A model generated the notes under the pieces. The model was not told where the DNA came from. It did not search any database and saw only the letters and a list, made by a program, of their open reading frames with translations. Below, in pieces: positions 41,642 to 50,525 of a stretch of 64,000 bases of DNA. The stretch covers positions 47,851 through 111,850 of the forward strand of contig CAXMNX010000004.1 in the NCBI GenBank assembly GCA_964194845.1. Reading direction: 5' to 3'. Within the stretch, counting starts at the first letter, position 1. Every line of letters begins with the position of its first letter. This DNA comes from CAXMNX01 sp964194845. Lineage in GTDB: Bacteria > Pseudomonadota > Alphaproteobacteria > Rhodobacterales > Rhodobacteraceae. The position numbers and the translations under genes were made by a program.

Positions 41642-42655
41642 TCAACGACGTTGTCGGTTGGCAAAATTCAATTCGACGCTGACGGGGAAATGATCCGAGG
41701 CCGCGAGAAGCGCCTCGCGTAGCGCCGGAGTTTTATAGCACGCGGGATTGTCAAACGGATGCCAGATCCGCCATTCGCTGGCCTTGTCCCGCAAATCCGG
41801 AGAGACCATCACATAGTCCAGAAGCGTCTGCATCCAGCGTTTCTGATCCGACATCCAGAACCTTGCGGAAGCAGGCATCAACCCCAGCGGTCGGCGGATG
41901 ACGGCTTCGGCGTGCGGGTCATAGAGCCGGGCGTCATCTTCATCGCCAATGACAATCTCGACGCCCGAGCGCCCAAACAGTTTTTCGTATTCATCGAGAC
42001 CGGGGCCGTCGTTGAAATCGCCGAGGACGATCACTGGTTCTTTCGCGTCCAGATGATCTTCGACGCGTTCGCGCAGCCAGATGCACTGCGCCAGTTGCTT
42101 TCGACGGTTTTCAATCCCAATCCGCATCACTTCTTCGGGCCGCCGCGCCCCGTGCGGCGCTTTTGATTTGGCGTGAACGCCGATCATGCGGAAGCGATGG
42201 CCATCGGCGGTTTTAATTGCCAGTTCAAGCGGCGGTTTGGACCAGCGGACCTTTTCCGGTGCTGCGTCAACGTCGAGATCTATGTGATAGGCAGCGTCGA
42301 ATTGCGGGTGCCCAATGGGGTCGTGCGTTGCGGTCAACGCTTGCGGATCGAAAAGTAGCGCAATCTCCTGTTGGGTTTGGCTGATGAACCCCATCAAGGC
42401 CTTGCGCGCCCGCAAGCCCAGGGCGGTCGCGAAACTTTCCAATGCGGCGACGCCATTGCGGCGGCGGTGGCTGTCGGGGGCCTCGATAATCATCACCGCA
42501 TCCGCGTCGAGCGCGGAAAAAACGATGCCGAGTGCCGCCAGCTGTTCAGACCGGCGCACATCGTGGCGCCCGGACCAACGGTTGTCGTCCAGCATGTTGC
42601 CTTCATCGTCAAAGAGATTGCTGAACCATTCGACGTTGTAAGTCGCAATGCGCAT
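41642..42655 (-). CDS. Endonuclease/exonuclease/phosphatase-family protein
   Basis: 337-residue EEP-fold protein. The N-terminal ATYNVEWFSNL holds the metal-binding Asn, MIIEAPD the catalytic Glu, IGVHAKSK a conserved His, VLGDFND the Asp/Asn pair and SDHFPVSVEL the terminal His. Members cleave phosphodiesters in DNA or RNA or dephosphorylate lipids and nucleotides; the target here is unknown. The start overlaps the djlA-like stop as TGATG, indicating coupling. Confidence 0.88.
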   Translation of the reverse strand: MRIATYNVEWFSNLFDDEGNMLDDNRWSGRHDVRRSEQLAALGIVFSALDADAVMIIEAPDSHRRRNGVAALESFATALGLRARKALMGFISQTQQEIALLFDPQALTATHDPIGHPQFDAAYHIDLDVDAAPEKVRWSKPPLELAIKTADGHRFRMIGVHAKSKAPHGARRPEEVMRIGIENRRKQLAQCIWLRERVEDHLDAKEPVIVLGDFNDGPGLDEYEKLFGRSGVEIVIGDEDDARLYDPHAEAVIRRPLGLMPASARFWMSDQKRWMQTLLDYVMVSPDLRDKASEWRIWHPFDNPACYKTPALREALLAASDHFPVSVELNFANRQRR

Positions 42656-43335
42656 CAGGTTCGGCCTTCGTTGATCGCTTCCCAGGCGAGGTTCACGGCG
42701 ATCAGTCTTTTCTCGGCCAGTTTGACCGCCTCCTGGGGCACGCCGCGCGCCATCATGCGGTCGGGGTGGCTTTCCTTGACCAATCGACGCCAGGCGGTTT
42801 GAATTTGATCCATCGGCGTGTCGGGATCGACACCCAGCACATGCCAGGGATCGGGCTCGGCATCGGGAACAAAACGGGTGCGCAGCGACCGAAATTCGCG
42901 ATCTGTTATGCTGAATATTTCCGCGACACGGGCCAGAAAATCGTCTTCGTTCGCGTGATAGGAACCGTCGGCGACGGCGATGTGGAAAAGGCCTTCCAAC
43001 AAATCGCAGAGCGTGATGTGCGTGCTGTCGAACATGCGGGCAATGCTGGCGGCGTATTCCTCAAATCCCGCGACATCCTGACGGGCGAGGTTGTAGACGC
43101 GCGCCGCATTGGCTTCCTCTTCTGGGGGGATGTTAAATACTTCACGAAACGCCGTGACTTCGTCCCGGGTCACCAGACCGTCAGCCTTTGCCATCTTTGC
43201 GCCCAGCGCAATAACGGCGATTGCAAAGGCAGCCGAGCGTTCAGGCGGCGTTCTGAGTTTCTCAAATACCGACGCAAGGGTTTCGCCTGACGTGAGCGCG
43301 GCGATGGCTTCAGCGATACGTAACCAGATAGACAT
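42655..43335 (-). CDS. DjlA-like co-chaperone (TerB plus J-domain)
   Basis: 226 residues. A central TerB-like helical domain (AFAIAVIALGAKMAKADGLVTRDEV...LLEGLFHIAVADGSYHANEDDFL) is followed by a C-terminal J-domain (DPWHVLGVDPDTPMDQIQTAWRRLVKESHPDRMM) with the essential HPD. Unlike E. coli DjlA there is no N-terminal membrane anchor, which is common in alphaproteobacteria. It stimulates DnaK ATPase. First gene of the unit with the EEP-fold protein and ppx. Confidence 0.88.
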   Translation of the reverse strand: MSIWLRIAEAIAALTSGETLASVFEKLRTPPERSAAFAIAVIALGAKMAKADGLVTRDEVTAFREVFNIPPEEEANAARVYNLARQDVAGFEEYAASIARMFDSTHITLCDLLEGLFHIAVADGSYHANEDDFLARVAEIFSITDREFRSLRTRFVPDAEPDPWHVLGVDPDTPMDQIQTAWRRLVKESHPDRMMARGVPQEAVKLAEKRLIAVNLAWEAINEGRT

Positions 43336-43350
43336 GGGTGCGAACCTATA

Positions 43351-43460
43351 GCAGATTGCGTTTGGTTTGAATCAAAATTCGCTGCCGCTAATACAGCATC
43401 CTGCTGATTTCGAACGCGAATATTGACATTTGGTGGTCATTGACAGCGCAAACCGCTTTA
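43351..43460. repeat. Dispersed ~110-bp palindromic-ended repeat, copy 1
   Basis: Pairs with copy 2 at 63339-63450. They share an identical 24-bp core at 43394-43417 containing the CAGCA-TCC-TGCTG hairpin, similar flanks (TTGAATCAAA) and similar ends (GC(A/G)GA-TGCGTTT on the left, CGCAA-CCGCTTTA on the right). The ends are near-inverted repeats of each other, so it looks like a short non-coding MITE-like element. The TAA at 43460-43458 ends the GNAT gene. Confidence 0.75.
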
Positions 43461-43967
43461 GTCCGATCCATCCGGGCCGTCACGCTCGGGGCTTAACCAT
43501 TTTCGCATCAGGATCAGATCGAGCCACCGGCCAAATTTGAACCCGACTTTGGGCAGCCGGGCAACTTCTTCAAAACCCAGATCCAGGTGAAACGAAATGC
43601 CTTCGGGATTCTCGCTGCTGATACCCGCCCAGAGCGAGCCAATTTCAGCGGCGCGTGCGTGGTCTTCAATAGCGTTCATCAGCGCGCGGCCAGCGCCCCT
43701 GCCCCGCGCGTCAGGCGAAAGCATGACCGTGTGTTCCATCGTTCGCGCATAGCCGGGCCCCTTTCGAAATTGATCGTAAGTGGCAAACCCGACGACGCGC
43801 TCGCGATCGACAGCAACCAAGAAGGCGGGCGCGCGGGCGATCTGGTCCTGAACTTCCGTTTGCGAAAGTTCCCTGGGCTTGAACGAAATCGTTGTGTCAC
43901 GGATGACTTGATTCATGATGTCTGCAACGGCGGTGGCATCGTCTGTCCTGGCCGGGCGGGTTTTCAT
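43458..43967 (-). CDS. GNAT-family N-acetyltransferase (phosphinothricin-acetyltransferase-like)
   Basis: 169-residue acetyltransferase. The N-terminus is KTRPARTDDATAVADIMNQVI, and the acetyl-CoA-binding signature is VMLSPDARGRGAGRALMNAIEDHA. The Pat-like GISSENPEGISFHLDLGFEEVARLPKVGFKFGRWLDL block follows. It acetylates a small amine; the substrate is not known. The start overlaps the stop of the glyoxalase-like gene by 4 bp (ATGA). Its stop codon lies inside the dispersed repeat, so the C-terminus may have been set by the repeat. Confidence 0.88.
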   Translation of the reverse strand: MKTRPARTDDATAVADIMNQVIRDTTISFKPRELSQTEVQDQIARAPAFLVAVDRERVVGFATYDQFRKGPGYARTMEHTVMLSPDARGRGAGRALMNAIEDHARAAEIGSLWAGISSENPEGISFHLDLGFEEVARLPKVGFKFGRWLDLILMRKWLSPERDGPDGSD

Positions 43968-44590
43968 GCCAGAACCCGGTTTCCTTCCGGTGTCGATATG
44001 GTCGCGATCAGTCTTTTTTCCGGGCCTTCGCGCACGGCCACCTGATTGATCCGGTGAAGTGCTGGAAATTCTGTAAGCAATTCAGGCGCGCGCGGGTGAA
44101 AAACATCAAGCCGCGCAAGGCGAAACCCGTGATCAGGGAGCCTTTTTGCGGGATGTGCCCCCTCGTCCCAGGCTATCAATGCCGGGCTTGCGTCATCAAA
44201 AGGAAGGCGGCCAAAATCGGGAACGGCCATTCGCCATTCAAGATCGCCGCGCGTTTGCCGCATCGGCTTACCACTTCCGGGTGGGGCGTCATCCAGGGCG
44301 GCGTCAAGATCGTCAGTCGCGCAGACCCAATTCATCATTCGCGGCGCGCCGAAGTAGGCATCCAGATTGAACCAGCGTCTGTGCATGGGCTTGGGTGCCA
44401 CGGGGTCAATCGCGATGACTTCAAGATAGACGCCTGGCCCAAGCGACAGCAGGCGATTGTGGGTGCCCATTTTCGGGTGCTTGCCGCCCGACGACATCTC
44501 GACGCCCAGCACAGCCTCGACATAGGTCGTGCCTTCTTCGAGCGTGCGGGCAACGACCACAAGATGGTCGAGGACAAGCGAGTAGGTCAT
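43964..44590 (-). CDS. Glyoxalase-like (VOC superfamily) protein
   Basis: 208 residues. LDHLVVVARTLEEGTTYVEAVLGVEMSSGGKHPKMGTHNRLLSLGPGVYLEVIAIDP is the typical Glyoxalase_3 first module with metal His (LDHLVV) and Glu (YLEVIA) positions. The second module is less conserved and ends DRLIATISTPEG-type (KRLIATISTPEGNRVL). A metal-dependent dioxygenase, isomerase or resistance role is possible. Coupled to the GNAT gene. Confidence 0.82.
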   Translation of the reverse strand: MTYSLVLDHLVVVARTLEEGTTYVEAVLGVEMSSGGKHPKMGTHNRLLSLGPGVYLEVIAIDPVAPKPMHRRWFNLDAYFGAPRMMNWVCATDDLDAALDDAPPGSGKPMRQTRGDLEWRMAVPDFGRLPFDDASPALIAWDEGAHPAKRLPDHGFRLARLDVFHPRAPELLTEFPALHRINQVAVREGPEKRLIATISTPEGNRVLA

Positions 44591-44656
44591 TTGCCTTGAT
44601 GGCGCTAACTATCAGGAGGGATCAAGACAAATTTGGTCGAGTAATCGTCGAAAGCT

Positions 44657-45145
44657 TCAGGCAAGCCACACCAGAATTGACCAAAGGAAGGCGGCAATCG
44701 TGGGATAAAAACTCGCCGCAAACCCGAAAGCGCGCAGCGGCGGAGACTTGTGGTAGCCGATCCAAAAGGCAATGCGCGCGACGCCAAAACTTATTCCCAG
44801 CGCAAGAATTGTGGCGCCGCCAAGCACCAGGCCGACGAACGGCCAAAGCACCATTGCAAGAACAAGTTGCTCGACCGTGTTGGTCAGCACCCGCTGATCA
44901 ATGTCGGCGCTTGATCCAACGTGGAACGGTTCGCCGTCGATGATGTCGTCGTCAAAGAACCTTTGTTGCGCCAAACGACCGATGACAGCCAGCAAAAACA
45001 GGCCACCGGGCAGTAATCCGGCAATCAATGCCACGTTCAACGGCAGAAAATATGTCGACGCCGCCAGCGACGACAACGAGACGATGGCAATTGCCCAAAG
45101 CGCCCCGAAAGCCATGCCGGCCAATATTTTTTTGCGCTTGCTCAA
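44657..45145 (-). CDS. MAPEG-like membrane protein
   Basis: 162 residues with four hydrophobic helices (ILAGMAFGALWAIAIVSLSSLAA; LNVALIAGLLPGGLFLLAVIG; LVLAMVLWPFVGLVLGGATILALGISFGVARIAFWIGY; FAASFYPTIAAFLWSILVWLA). The loop DQRVLTNTVEQLVL followed by the helix ending GYHKSPPLRAFGF matches the MAPEG pattern (NTxEQ...R...Y....RxxG). MAPEG proteins include glutathione-dependent membrane enzymes. The start overlaps the mutase stop by 4 bp, so it is downstream in the same unit. Confidence 0.65.
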   Translation of the reverse strand: MSKRKKILAGMAFGALWAIAIVSLSSLAASTYFLPLNVALIAGLLPGGLFLLAVIGRLAQQRFFDDDIIDGEPFHVGSSADIDQRVLTNTVEQLVLAMVLWPFVGLVLGGATILALGISFGVARIAFWIGYHKSPPLRAFGFAASFYPTIAAFLWSILVWLA

Positions 45146-47262
45146 GAGTCGCGCGCTTCGCGGATCAGCTTCAAAATATCTCCGGCAGCGGCCGGGATAT
45201 TCGTGCCGGGGCCGAAGATGGCCTTGACGCCCGCAGCATACAGGAACTCGTAGTCTTGCTGGGGGATCACGCCGCCGCAGATCACCAGAATGTCGCCCGC
45301 ATCGCGTTCATTCAAGACTTCGATCAGTTTTGGCGCGAGCGTCTTATGCCCGGCGGCCTGTGACGAGATGCCGACCACATGGACATCGTTGTCGATAGCG
45401 TCCTGGGCGGCTTCTTCGGGCGTTTGAAACAAGGGTCCAACGTCAACGTCGAAGCCGATATCGGCAAACGCGGTTGCGATCACCTTGGCGCCGCGGTCGT
45501 GGCCGTCCTGGCCCATTTTCACGACCAACATGCGTGGGCGGCGGCCCTCTTCTTCCGCGAAGGCCTCGACATCTTTCTGGATCGCGGCGAACCCTTCATC
45601 ACCTTCGTAGGCGGCACCGTAGACACCGGCGAGTGTTTTCACCTCGGCCCGATGGCGGCCGAATACTTTTTCCATAGCCATGCTGATTTCTCCCACAGTC
45701 GCGCGCGCGCGCGCAGCTTCAATGGCCGCTTCGAGCAGATTGCCGCCCTCGCGCGCGCACATTTCCAGTTCATCCAGAGCCGCGACACACTTTTCCTGAT
45801 CGCGGCTAGCGCGAATTTGTTCAAGCCGCACAATTTGCGCATCGCGCACTTTCACATTGTCGACGTCGAGAATGTCGATCGGGTCTTCTTTGTTCTTGCG
45901 GTATTTGTTGACGCCGACGACCACTTCGTCGCCGCGGTCGATCCTGGCCTGACGACGGGCGGCGGATTCTTCGATGCGCAGTTTCGGCATTCCGCTGGCA
46001 ACCGCCTTGGTCATTCCGCCAAGTTCTTCGACCTCTTCGATGATCGCCCATGCCTTTTCGGCCAGCTCGGCGGTCAGGCTTTCGACATAGTAACTTCCCG
46101 CGAGCGGATCGATGACATTGGTGATGCCGGTCTCTTCCTGAAGGATAAGTTGCGTGTTTCGTGCGATCCGGGCCGAGAAATCGGTTGGCAACGCGATGGC
46201 TTCGTCGAGCGCGTTGGTGTGCAGCGATTGGGTTCCGCCAAGCACCGCGCTCATCGCTTCGTAGGCGGTGCGGATGACGTTGTTGTAAGGGTCTTGTTCC
46301 TGCAAACTGACGCCGCTCGTCTGGCAGTGGGTGCGGAGCATTTTCGACCGGGGATTTGTCGGTTCAAATTCGTCCATGATCCGCGACCAAAGCAAACGCG
46401 CGGCCCGAAGTTTTGCGGCTTCCATGAAGAAATTCATACCGATGGCAAAGAAAAAGCTGAGCCGTCCCGCGAACTTATCGACATCCATACCGCGGGCAAT
46501 GGCGGTTCGGACGTATTCGCGGCCGTCCGCCAACGTGAACGCCAGTTCCTGCACCAGGTTCGCGCCAGCTTCCTGCATGTGATAGCCCGAGATCGAGATC
46601 GAGTTGAACTTGGGCATGTGGTCTGAGGTATATTCGATGATATCTGCGACGGCCCGCATCGAAGGTTCGGGAGGATAGACGTAGGTGTTCCGCACCATAA
46701 ACTCTTTCAGGATGTCGTTCTGAATCGTGCCCGCCAGAAGCGATTTGTCGTGTCCCTGTTCTTCGCCCGCCACGATGAAGCTGGCCAGGATCGGGATCAC
46801 CGCGCCGTTCATCGTCATGCTGACCGTAACTTGATCCAGCGGAATACCATCGAAGAGTATTTTCATATCCTCGACGCTGTCGATGGCGACACCGGCTTTG
46901 CCAACGTCGCCAATCACCCGGGGGTGGTCGCTGTCATAGCCGCGATGGGTCGCAAGGTCGAAGGCGACCGACACGCCCTGTTGCCCGGCGGCAAGGTTGC
47001 GGCGGTAGAACGCATTCGATTCTTCGGCGGTGGAAAAACCGGCGTATTGGCGGATGGTCCAGGGACGACCCGCATACATGGTTGCCTTAACGCCGCGCGT
47101 GAACGGCGCCAAACCTGGCAGCGACCCCAGGTGATCCAGACCGCCGGTGTCGGCTTCGGTATAAAGCGGCTTCACGCGGATGCCTTCCAAGGTATCCCAC
47201 TCGATTTCTTGTAAATCGCGACCTCTGAGTTCTTTTTCCGCCAAAGCCTTCCAATCGCTCAT
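45142..47262 (-). CDS. scpA: Methylmalonyl-CoA mutase
   Basis: 706-residue adenosylcobalamin enzyme interconverting methylmalonyl-CoA and succinyl-CoA. The N-terminal CoA-binding barrel carries the AGRPWTIRQYAGFSTAEESN block and MNGAVIPILASFIVAGEEQG. The C-terminal cobalamin domain has DGHDRGAK with the lower axial His588 and later VVGISSQAAGH and the GGVIPQQDY block. The single-chain length is that of the homodimeric large-subunit type. It works with PccA/PccB downstream to route propionyl-CoA into the TCA cycle, or in reverse in the ethylmalonyl-CoA pathway. The symbol could equally be mcmA or mutA. Confidence 0.95.
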   Translation of the reverse strand: MSDWKALAEKELRGRDLQEIEWDTLEGIRVKPLYTEADTGGLDHLGSLPGLAPFTRGVKATMYAGRPWTIRQYAGFSTAEESNAFYRRNLAAGQQGVSVAFDLATHRGYDSDHPRVIGDVGKAGVAIDSVEDMKILFDGIPLDQVTVSMTMNGAVIPILASFIVAGEEQGHDKSLLAGTIQNDILKEFMVRNTYVYPPEPSMRAVADIIEYTSDHMPKFNSISISGYHMQEAGANLVQELAFTLADGREYVRTAIARGMDVDKFAGRLSFFFAIGMNFFMEAAKLRAARLLWSRIMDEFEPTNPRSKMLRTHCQTSGVSLQEQDPYNNVIRTAYEAMSAVLGGTQSLHTNALDEAIALPTDFSARIARNTQLILQEETGITNVIDPLAGSYYVESLTAELAEKAWAIIEEVEELGGMTKAVASGMPKLRIEESAARRQARIDRGDEVVVGVNKYRKNKEDPIDILDVDNVKVRDAQIVRLEQIRASRDQEKCVAALDELEMCAREGGNLLEAAIEAARARATVGEISMAMEKVFGRHRAEVKTLAGVYGAAYEGDEGFAAIQKDVEAFAEEEGRRPRMLVVKMGQDGHDRGAKVIATAFADIGFDVDVGPLFQTPEEAAQDAIDNDVHVVGISSQAAGHKTLAPKLIEVLNERDAGDILVICGGVIPQQDYEFLYAAGVKAIFGPGTNIPAAAGDILKLIREARDS

Positions 47263-47370
47263 GAAAACTGCTCCAAGTTAAGGGGCTCTATACTGAATTC
47301 CTCGTGACCAAGCGCCAATTCTCTTCGATTTCCGGCCAAGAGGCATATATTTGATCCAGGAAGTGACGCA

Positions 47371-47862
47371 ATGATAGCCATGCGCCCGATACAGATACTC
47401 GTTTTGCTTGCTGCGTTTTTCGCCGCTGGCTCCGTTTTTGCGGCCGATGGCGGCGTTACAACGGATACCGTGGTCGAGCGCTGGAAGGCGGAACCAACGA
47501 CCATTTTTGAAGCTGGCGAGGTCTCGCTGGATGATTTTCTGTGGATTGCACGGCCGGTGATTGTATTCGCGGACACGGCTGCCAACCCAGCGTTCGAACG
47601 CCAGATCGAGCTTTTGCAGGCGCGTGTGGACGAATTGGTTTTGCGCGACGTTGTGCTGATCGTCGATACGTCGCGGGCCGAGCCCAGCGAAATTCGGCGC
47701 AAGCTTCGCCCGCGTGGCTTCATGCTGACGCTGATCGGCAAGGATGGTGGTGTGAAATTGCGAAAGCCGTTTCCCTGGGATGTGCGCGAACTGAGCCGGC
47801 AGATCGACAAGATCCCGCTCAGGCAGCAGGAAATACGCGACGCAGTGCGGGCGACTGAATAG
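47371..47862 (+). CDS. Exported DUF4174 protein
   Basis: 163 residues. The signal peptide MIAMRPIQILVLLAAFFAAGSVFAAD is followed by a DUF4174 domain resembling a degenerate thioredoxin fold: RPVIVFADTAANPAFERQIELLQARVDEL, RDVVLIVDTS, LRPRGFMLTLIGKDGGVKLRKPFPWDVRELSRQIDKIPLRQQEI. No CxxC is present. Role unknown. It is the only plus-strand gene in the propionate locus, divergent from the mutase and converging on pccA. A second ATG (47380) is possible. Confidence 0.8.
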   Translation: MIAMRPIQILVLLAAFFAAGSVFAADGGVTTDTVVERWKAEPTTIFEAGEVSLDDFLWIARPVIVFADTAANPAFERQIELLQARVDELVLRDVVLIVDTSRAEPSEIRRKLRPRGFMLTLIGKDGGVKLRKPFPWDVRELSRQIDKIPLRQQEIRDAVRATE

Positions 47863-47893
47863 GCGCGTTGCGATATCTGAGCATGGTCGAGGA

Positions 47894-49894
47894 TCATTCG
47901 AACTCCAGGATCACATCGTCGACCTGAAGGCTGTCGCCAGCGCTTGCATTGATCTTGGCGACCACGCTTTTCTTTTCCGCCCGCAGGATGTTTTCCATTT
48001 TCATCGCCTCGACAGTACAAAGCGCCTGGCCTTCGTGGACTTCCTGACCTTCCTCGACGTCGATCTTCACGATCAGCCCCGGCATCGGACAAAGAAGCAT
48101 CTTGGACGTGTCAGGCGGGGATTTTTCGGGCATCCGCGCGGCAAGTTCGGCTTGTCTGGGTGTGCGGATGGTCACCACCATATCAGCGCCGCGATAGCGG
48201 ATGCGAAAACCCGCTGTTCGCTTATCGACCTTGAGAACCAAAGGCGTGCCGTCGACGATTAGCCGCGCCAGCGATTGGCCGGGTGTCCAGTCGCTGGTGA
48301 CTCGCAGGATCGCGCCATCGTCGAAAGTGACATCGGCGCCTTCGGGATCGGCGGCGATCACGACGGCAATATTCTCGCCTTGCAGGCGGACAACCCAATC
48401 GGCACCGACATAGCGTTCGTGATTTCCCATGCGACCGGATATGCGCGTGCGCCTGATTTCTGCGACGCGATACATCGCCGCCGTCGCCGCAGCGATCCGC
48501 TGCAAATCATCGCCGCCCAGCGACACGCCCTCAAATCCCTCTGGATACTCTTCCTCAATGAACGCTGTCGTCATATCGCCTGAGATAAATTTCGGATGGT
48601 CCATGACGGCGGCAAGGAATGGGATATTGTGACCGATGCCCTCAACTTCAAAGCTGTCCAGTGCAACCCGCATTTCCTCGATCGCCGCCGCGCGCGTCGG
48701 TGCCCAGGTGCAAAGCTTGGCGATCATCGGGTCGTAGAACCTTGATATCTCGCCACCTTCGAAGACACCGGTGTCATTGCGCACGGCGTGTGTATCTTCG
48801 GCGACCTCGGCCGGTGGGCGATAGCGGGTAAGCCGCCCGATCGACGGCAGAAACCCGCGATATGGGTCTTCGGCGTAAAGCCGGTTTTCGATGGCCCAGC
48901 CATTAATGCCGATATCTTCCTGTGTCACGCCAAGCTTTTCGCCCGCCGCAACGCGGATCATTTGTTCGACAAGGTCAACGCCAGTGATCAGCTCGGTGAC
49001 CGGATGTTCGACCTGAAGGCGGGTGTTCATTTCGAGGAAATAGAACTTTTTGTCACCATCGACGATAAATTCGACCGTTCCGGCACTGGCGTAACCGACC
49101 GCCGCGGCCAACTTGCAGGCTTCATTGCCCATCGCCTGGCGCGTTTCCTCATCCAAAAACGGCGACGGCGCTTCTTCCACGACCTTTTGGTTGCGTCGCT
49201 GGATCGAGCATTCGCGTTCGTTCAGGTAGATCGTGTTACCAAAGCTGTCGGCCAGAACCTGAATTTCGATGTGGCGAGGTTGCGTCACGAACTTTTCGAT
49301 GAAAATCCGGTCGTCGCCGAAGGAACTGGCCGCCTCGTTCCTGGAACTTTGAAAACCTTCGCGGGCTTCTTCGTCGTTCCAGGCGATCCGCATACCCTTG
49401 CCACCGCCACCAGCGCTGGCTTTGATCATCACCGGATATCCAACCTCGATTGAGATTTTCACCGCCTCGTCGGCATCTTCGACCAGCCCCATGTAACCCG
49501 GAACGGTAGTGACACCGGCCTCCTGGGCGATCTTTTTAGAGGTGATCTTGTCGCCCATCGCCTCGATCGCTTTCACAGGCGGGCCGATAAACGCGACGCC
49601 TTCCTTTTCCAGCGCCTGCGCAAACTTCGGATTTTCGCTGAGGAATCCATACCCGGGGTGAACGGCCTCGGCCCCGGTTTCCCGGATCGCATCCATGATC
49701 TTGTCGATCACGATATAAGACTGGTTGGCAGGCGGGGGGCCGATGTTGACGGCTTCGTCGGCCATCGCCACGTGAAGCGCGCCTTCGTCGGCGTCGGAAT
49801 AAACCGCGACGGTCTGAATTCCCATGCGGCGGGCCGTTTTGATCACGCGGCAGGCGATCTCGCCCCGGTTCGCAATCAGGATTTTCTTGAACAT
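47894..49894 (-). CDS. pccA: Propionyl-CoA carboxylase alpha subunit (biotin carboxylase/BCCP)
   Basis: 666 residues. The biotin carboxylase domain begins FKKILIANRGEIACRVIKTARRMG, the ATP-grasp loop is KASAGGGGKGMR, and EMNTRLQVEHPVTELITG is the catalytic block. A PCC-type linker (BT domain) follows. The C-terminal BCCP domain carries EAMKMEN with biotinyl-Lys632. ATG 49894 is chosen because MFKKILIANRGEIA is the conserved N-terminus. It carboxylates biotin for transfer by PccB. It lies 1.6 kb downstream of pccB, with small genes between, and a terminator immediately upstream implies its own promoter or read-through. Confidence 0.95.
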   Translation of the reverse strand: MFKKILIANRGEIACRVIKTARRMGIQTVAVYSDADEGALHVAMADEAVNIGPPPANQSYIVIDKIMDAIRETGAEAVHPGYGFLSENPKFAQALEKEGVAFIGPPVKAIEAMGDKITSKKIAQEAGVTTVPGYMGLVEDADEAVKISIEVGYPVMIKASAGGGGKGMRIAWNDEEAREGFQSSRNEAASSFGDDRIFIEKFVTQPRHIEIQVLADSFGNTIYLNERECSIQRRNQKVVEEAPSPFLDEETRQAMGNEACKLAAAVGYASAGTVEFIVDGDKKFYFLEMNTRLQVEHPVTELITGVDLVEQMIRVAAGEKLGVTQEDIGINGWAIENRLYAEDPYRGFLPSIGRLTRYRPPAEVAEDTHAVRNDTGVFEGGEISRFYDPMIAKLCTWAPTRAAAIEEMRVALDSFEVEGIGHNIPFLAAVMDHPKFISGDMTTAFIEEEYPEGFEGVSLGGDDLQRIAAATAAMYRVAEIRRTRISGRMGNHERYVGADWVVRLQGENIAVVIAADPEGADVTFDDGAILRVTSDWTPGQSLARLIVDGTPLVLKVDKRTAGFRIRYRGADMVVTIRTPRQAELAARMPEKSPPDTSKMLLCPMPGLIVKIDVEEGQEVHEGQALCTVEAMKMENILRAEKKSVVAKINASAGDSLQVDDVILEFE

Positions 49895-49931
49895 GGCGCG
49901 TCCCCCATATCGTTCGGGAGATTGCCCAAAC

Positions 49932-49971
49932 AAAAAAGGGCCACCCGGCCATCTTGCCGGGCAGCCCCTTT
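49932..49971 (-). terminator. Rho-independent terminator upstream of pccA
   Basis: Read on the minus strand: GGGCTGCCCGGC, loop AAGATG, GCCGGGTGGCCC, then six T. The stem is 11-12 bp with one mismatch region. It ends the small glycine-zipper lipoprotein gene. Confidence 0.82.
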
Positions 49972-49999
49972 ATCGAACGCGGCCTCTGGGGCTGCGAGA

Positions 50000-50194
50000 T
50001 CAGATGTCGTCAGCCAATGCGCCTGCGGCACCGCCAATTGCTGCACCGGTGATACATTTGCCGTCATCGAGTATTTCGCCTGCGGCACAGCCGATCGCCG
50101 CGCCCAAAATTGCGCGTTCAAGATCGCTGCCTTCGTTACAAGCTGAAAGCCCAAGCATCGCTGCGAAGAATAGGAATGGTATTGTTTTCTGCAT
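50000..50194 (-). CDS. Small glycine-zipper lipoprotein
   Basis: 64 residues. A lipoprotein signal MQKTIPFLFFAAMLGLSAC has the lipobox LSAC, giving Cys19 after cleavage. The mature part is short, with two glycine-zipper-like GAAIG-x-AAG repeats separated by a segment with two further Cys (GCAAGEILDDGKC). Likely membrane-inserted or associated with the outer membrane. GGAGGCAG precedes the ATG. It ends at a strong terminator before pccA. Function unknown. Confidence 0.8.
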   Translation of the reverse strand: MQKTIPFLFFAAMLGLSACNEGSDLERAILGAAIGCAAGEILDDGKCITGAAIGGAAGALADDI

Positions 50195-50525
50195 GTCTGT
50201 CTGCCTCCTTCGGGGTCATTTGCGCACACCCTGTGCGCAGGGACCACAGCCGGACGCGCCATGGCAAGCGAATTTTCCGCGCGACACCCAATTTCGGCAG
50301 GGCTTCGCCCAGAAATGCGCAAAAGAGAAGGCCTGACCCGATTTTTCGGGCCAGACCTTCTGGAAGGGGAAGGGTAACGGTTTTGACATACAGAGGCACG
50401 ATGCTTACTGGAGGGGTGCGCCTCTGCCAGCAGTCTGCCGGGCTCGGACGGGTGTGAAAAGATCACATCAGACCGAATGCGCGAACAGGCGGCTGCTTGC
50501 CGGTTTTGCTGTCGCGCAGGCAAGA
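50195..50525. other. Intergenic region with a hairpin
   Basis: 331 bp between the small lipoprotein and the 119-residue gene. It holds one strong hairpin (listed separately). An ORF reading MPLYVKTVTLPLPEG... on the minus strand crosses the hairpin and is not supported. Confidence 0.4.
50326..50361 (-). terminator. Terminator-like hairpin after the 119-residue gene
   Basis: On the minus strand: AGAAGGTCTGGCCCG, loop AAAAAT, CGGGTCAGGCCTTCT, then CTTTTG. 13 of 15 positions pair. It probably ends the pccB-side transcript. Confidence 0.65.

Noticed and set aside
45379..46626. 415-codon plus-strand ORF opposite the methylmalonyl-CoA mutase gene
   Set aside because: Antisense shadow in GC-rich codons; no recognisable domain and no ribosome binding site, while the mutase motifs are intact.
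50136..50399. Minus-strand ORF MPLYVKTVTLPLPEG... as a gene
   Set aside because: It runs through the terminator-like hairpin and overlaps the small lipoprotein start; no family resemblance.
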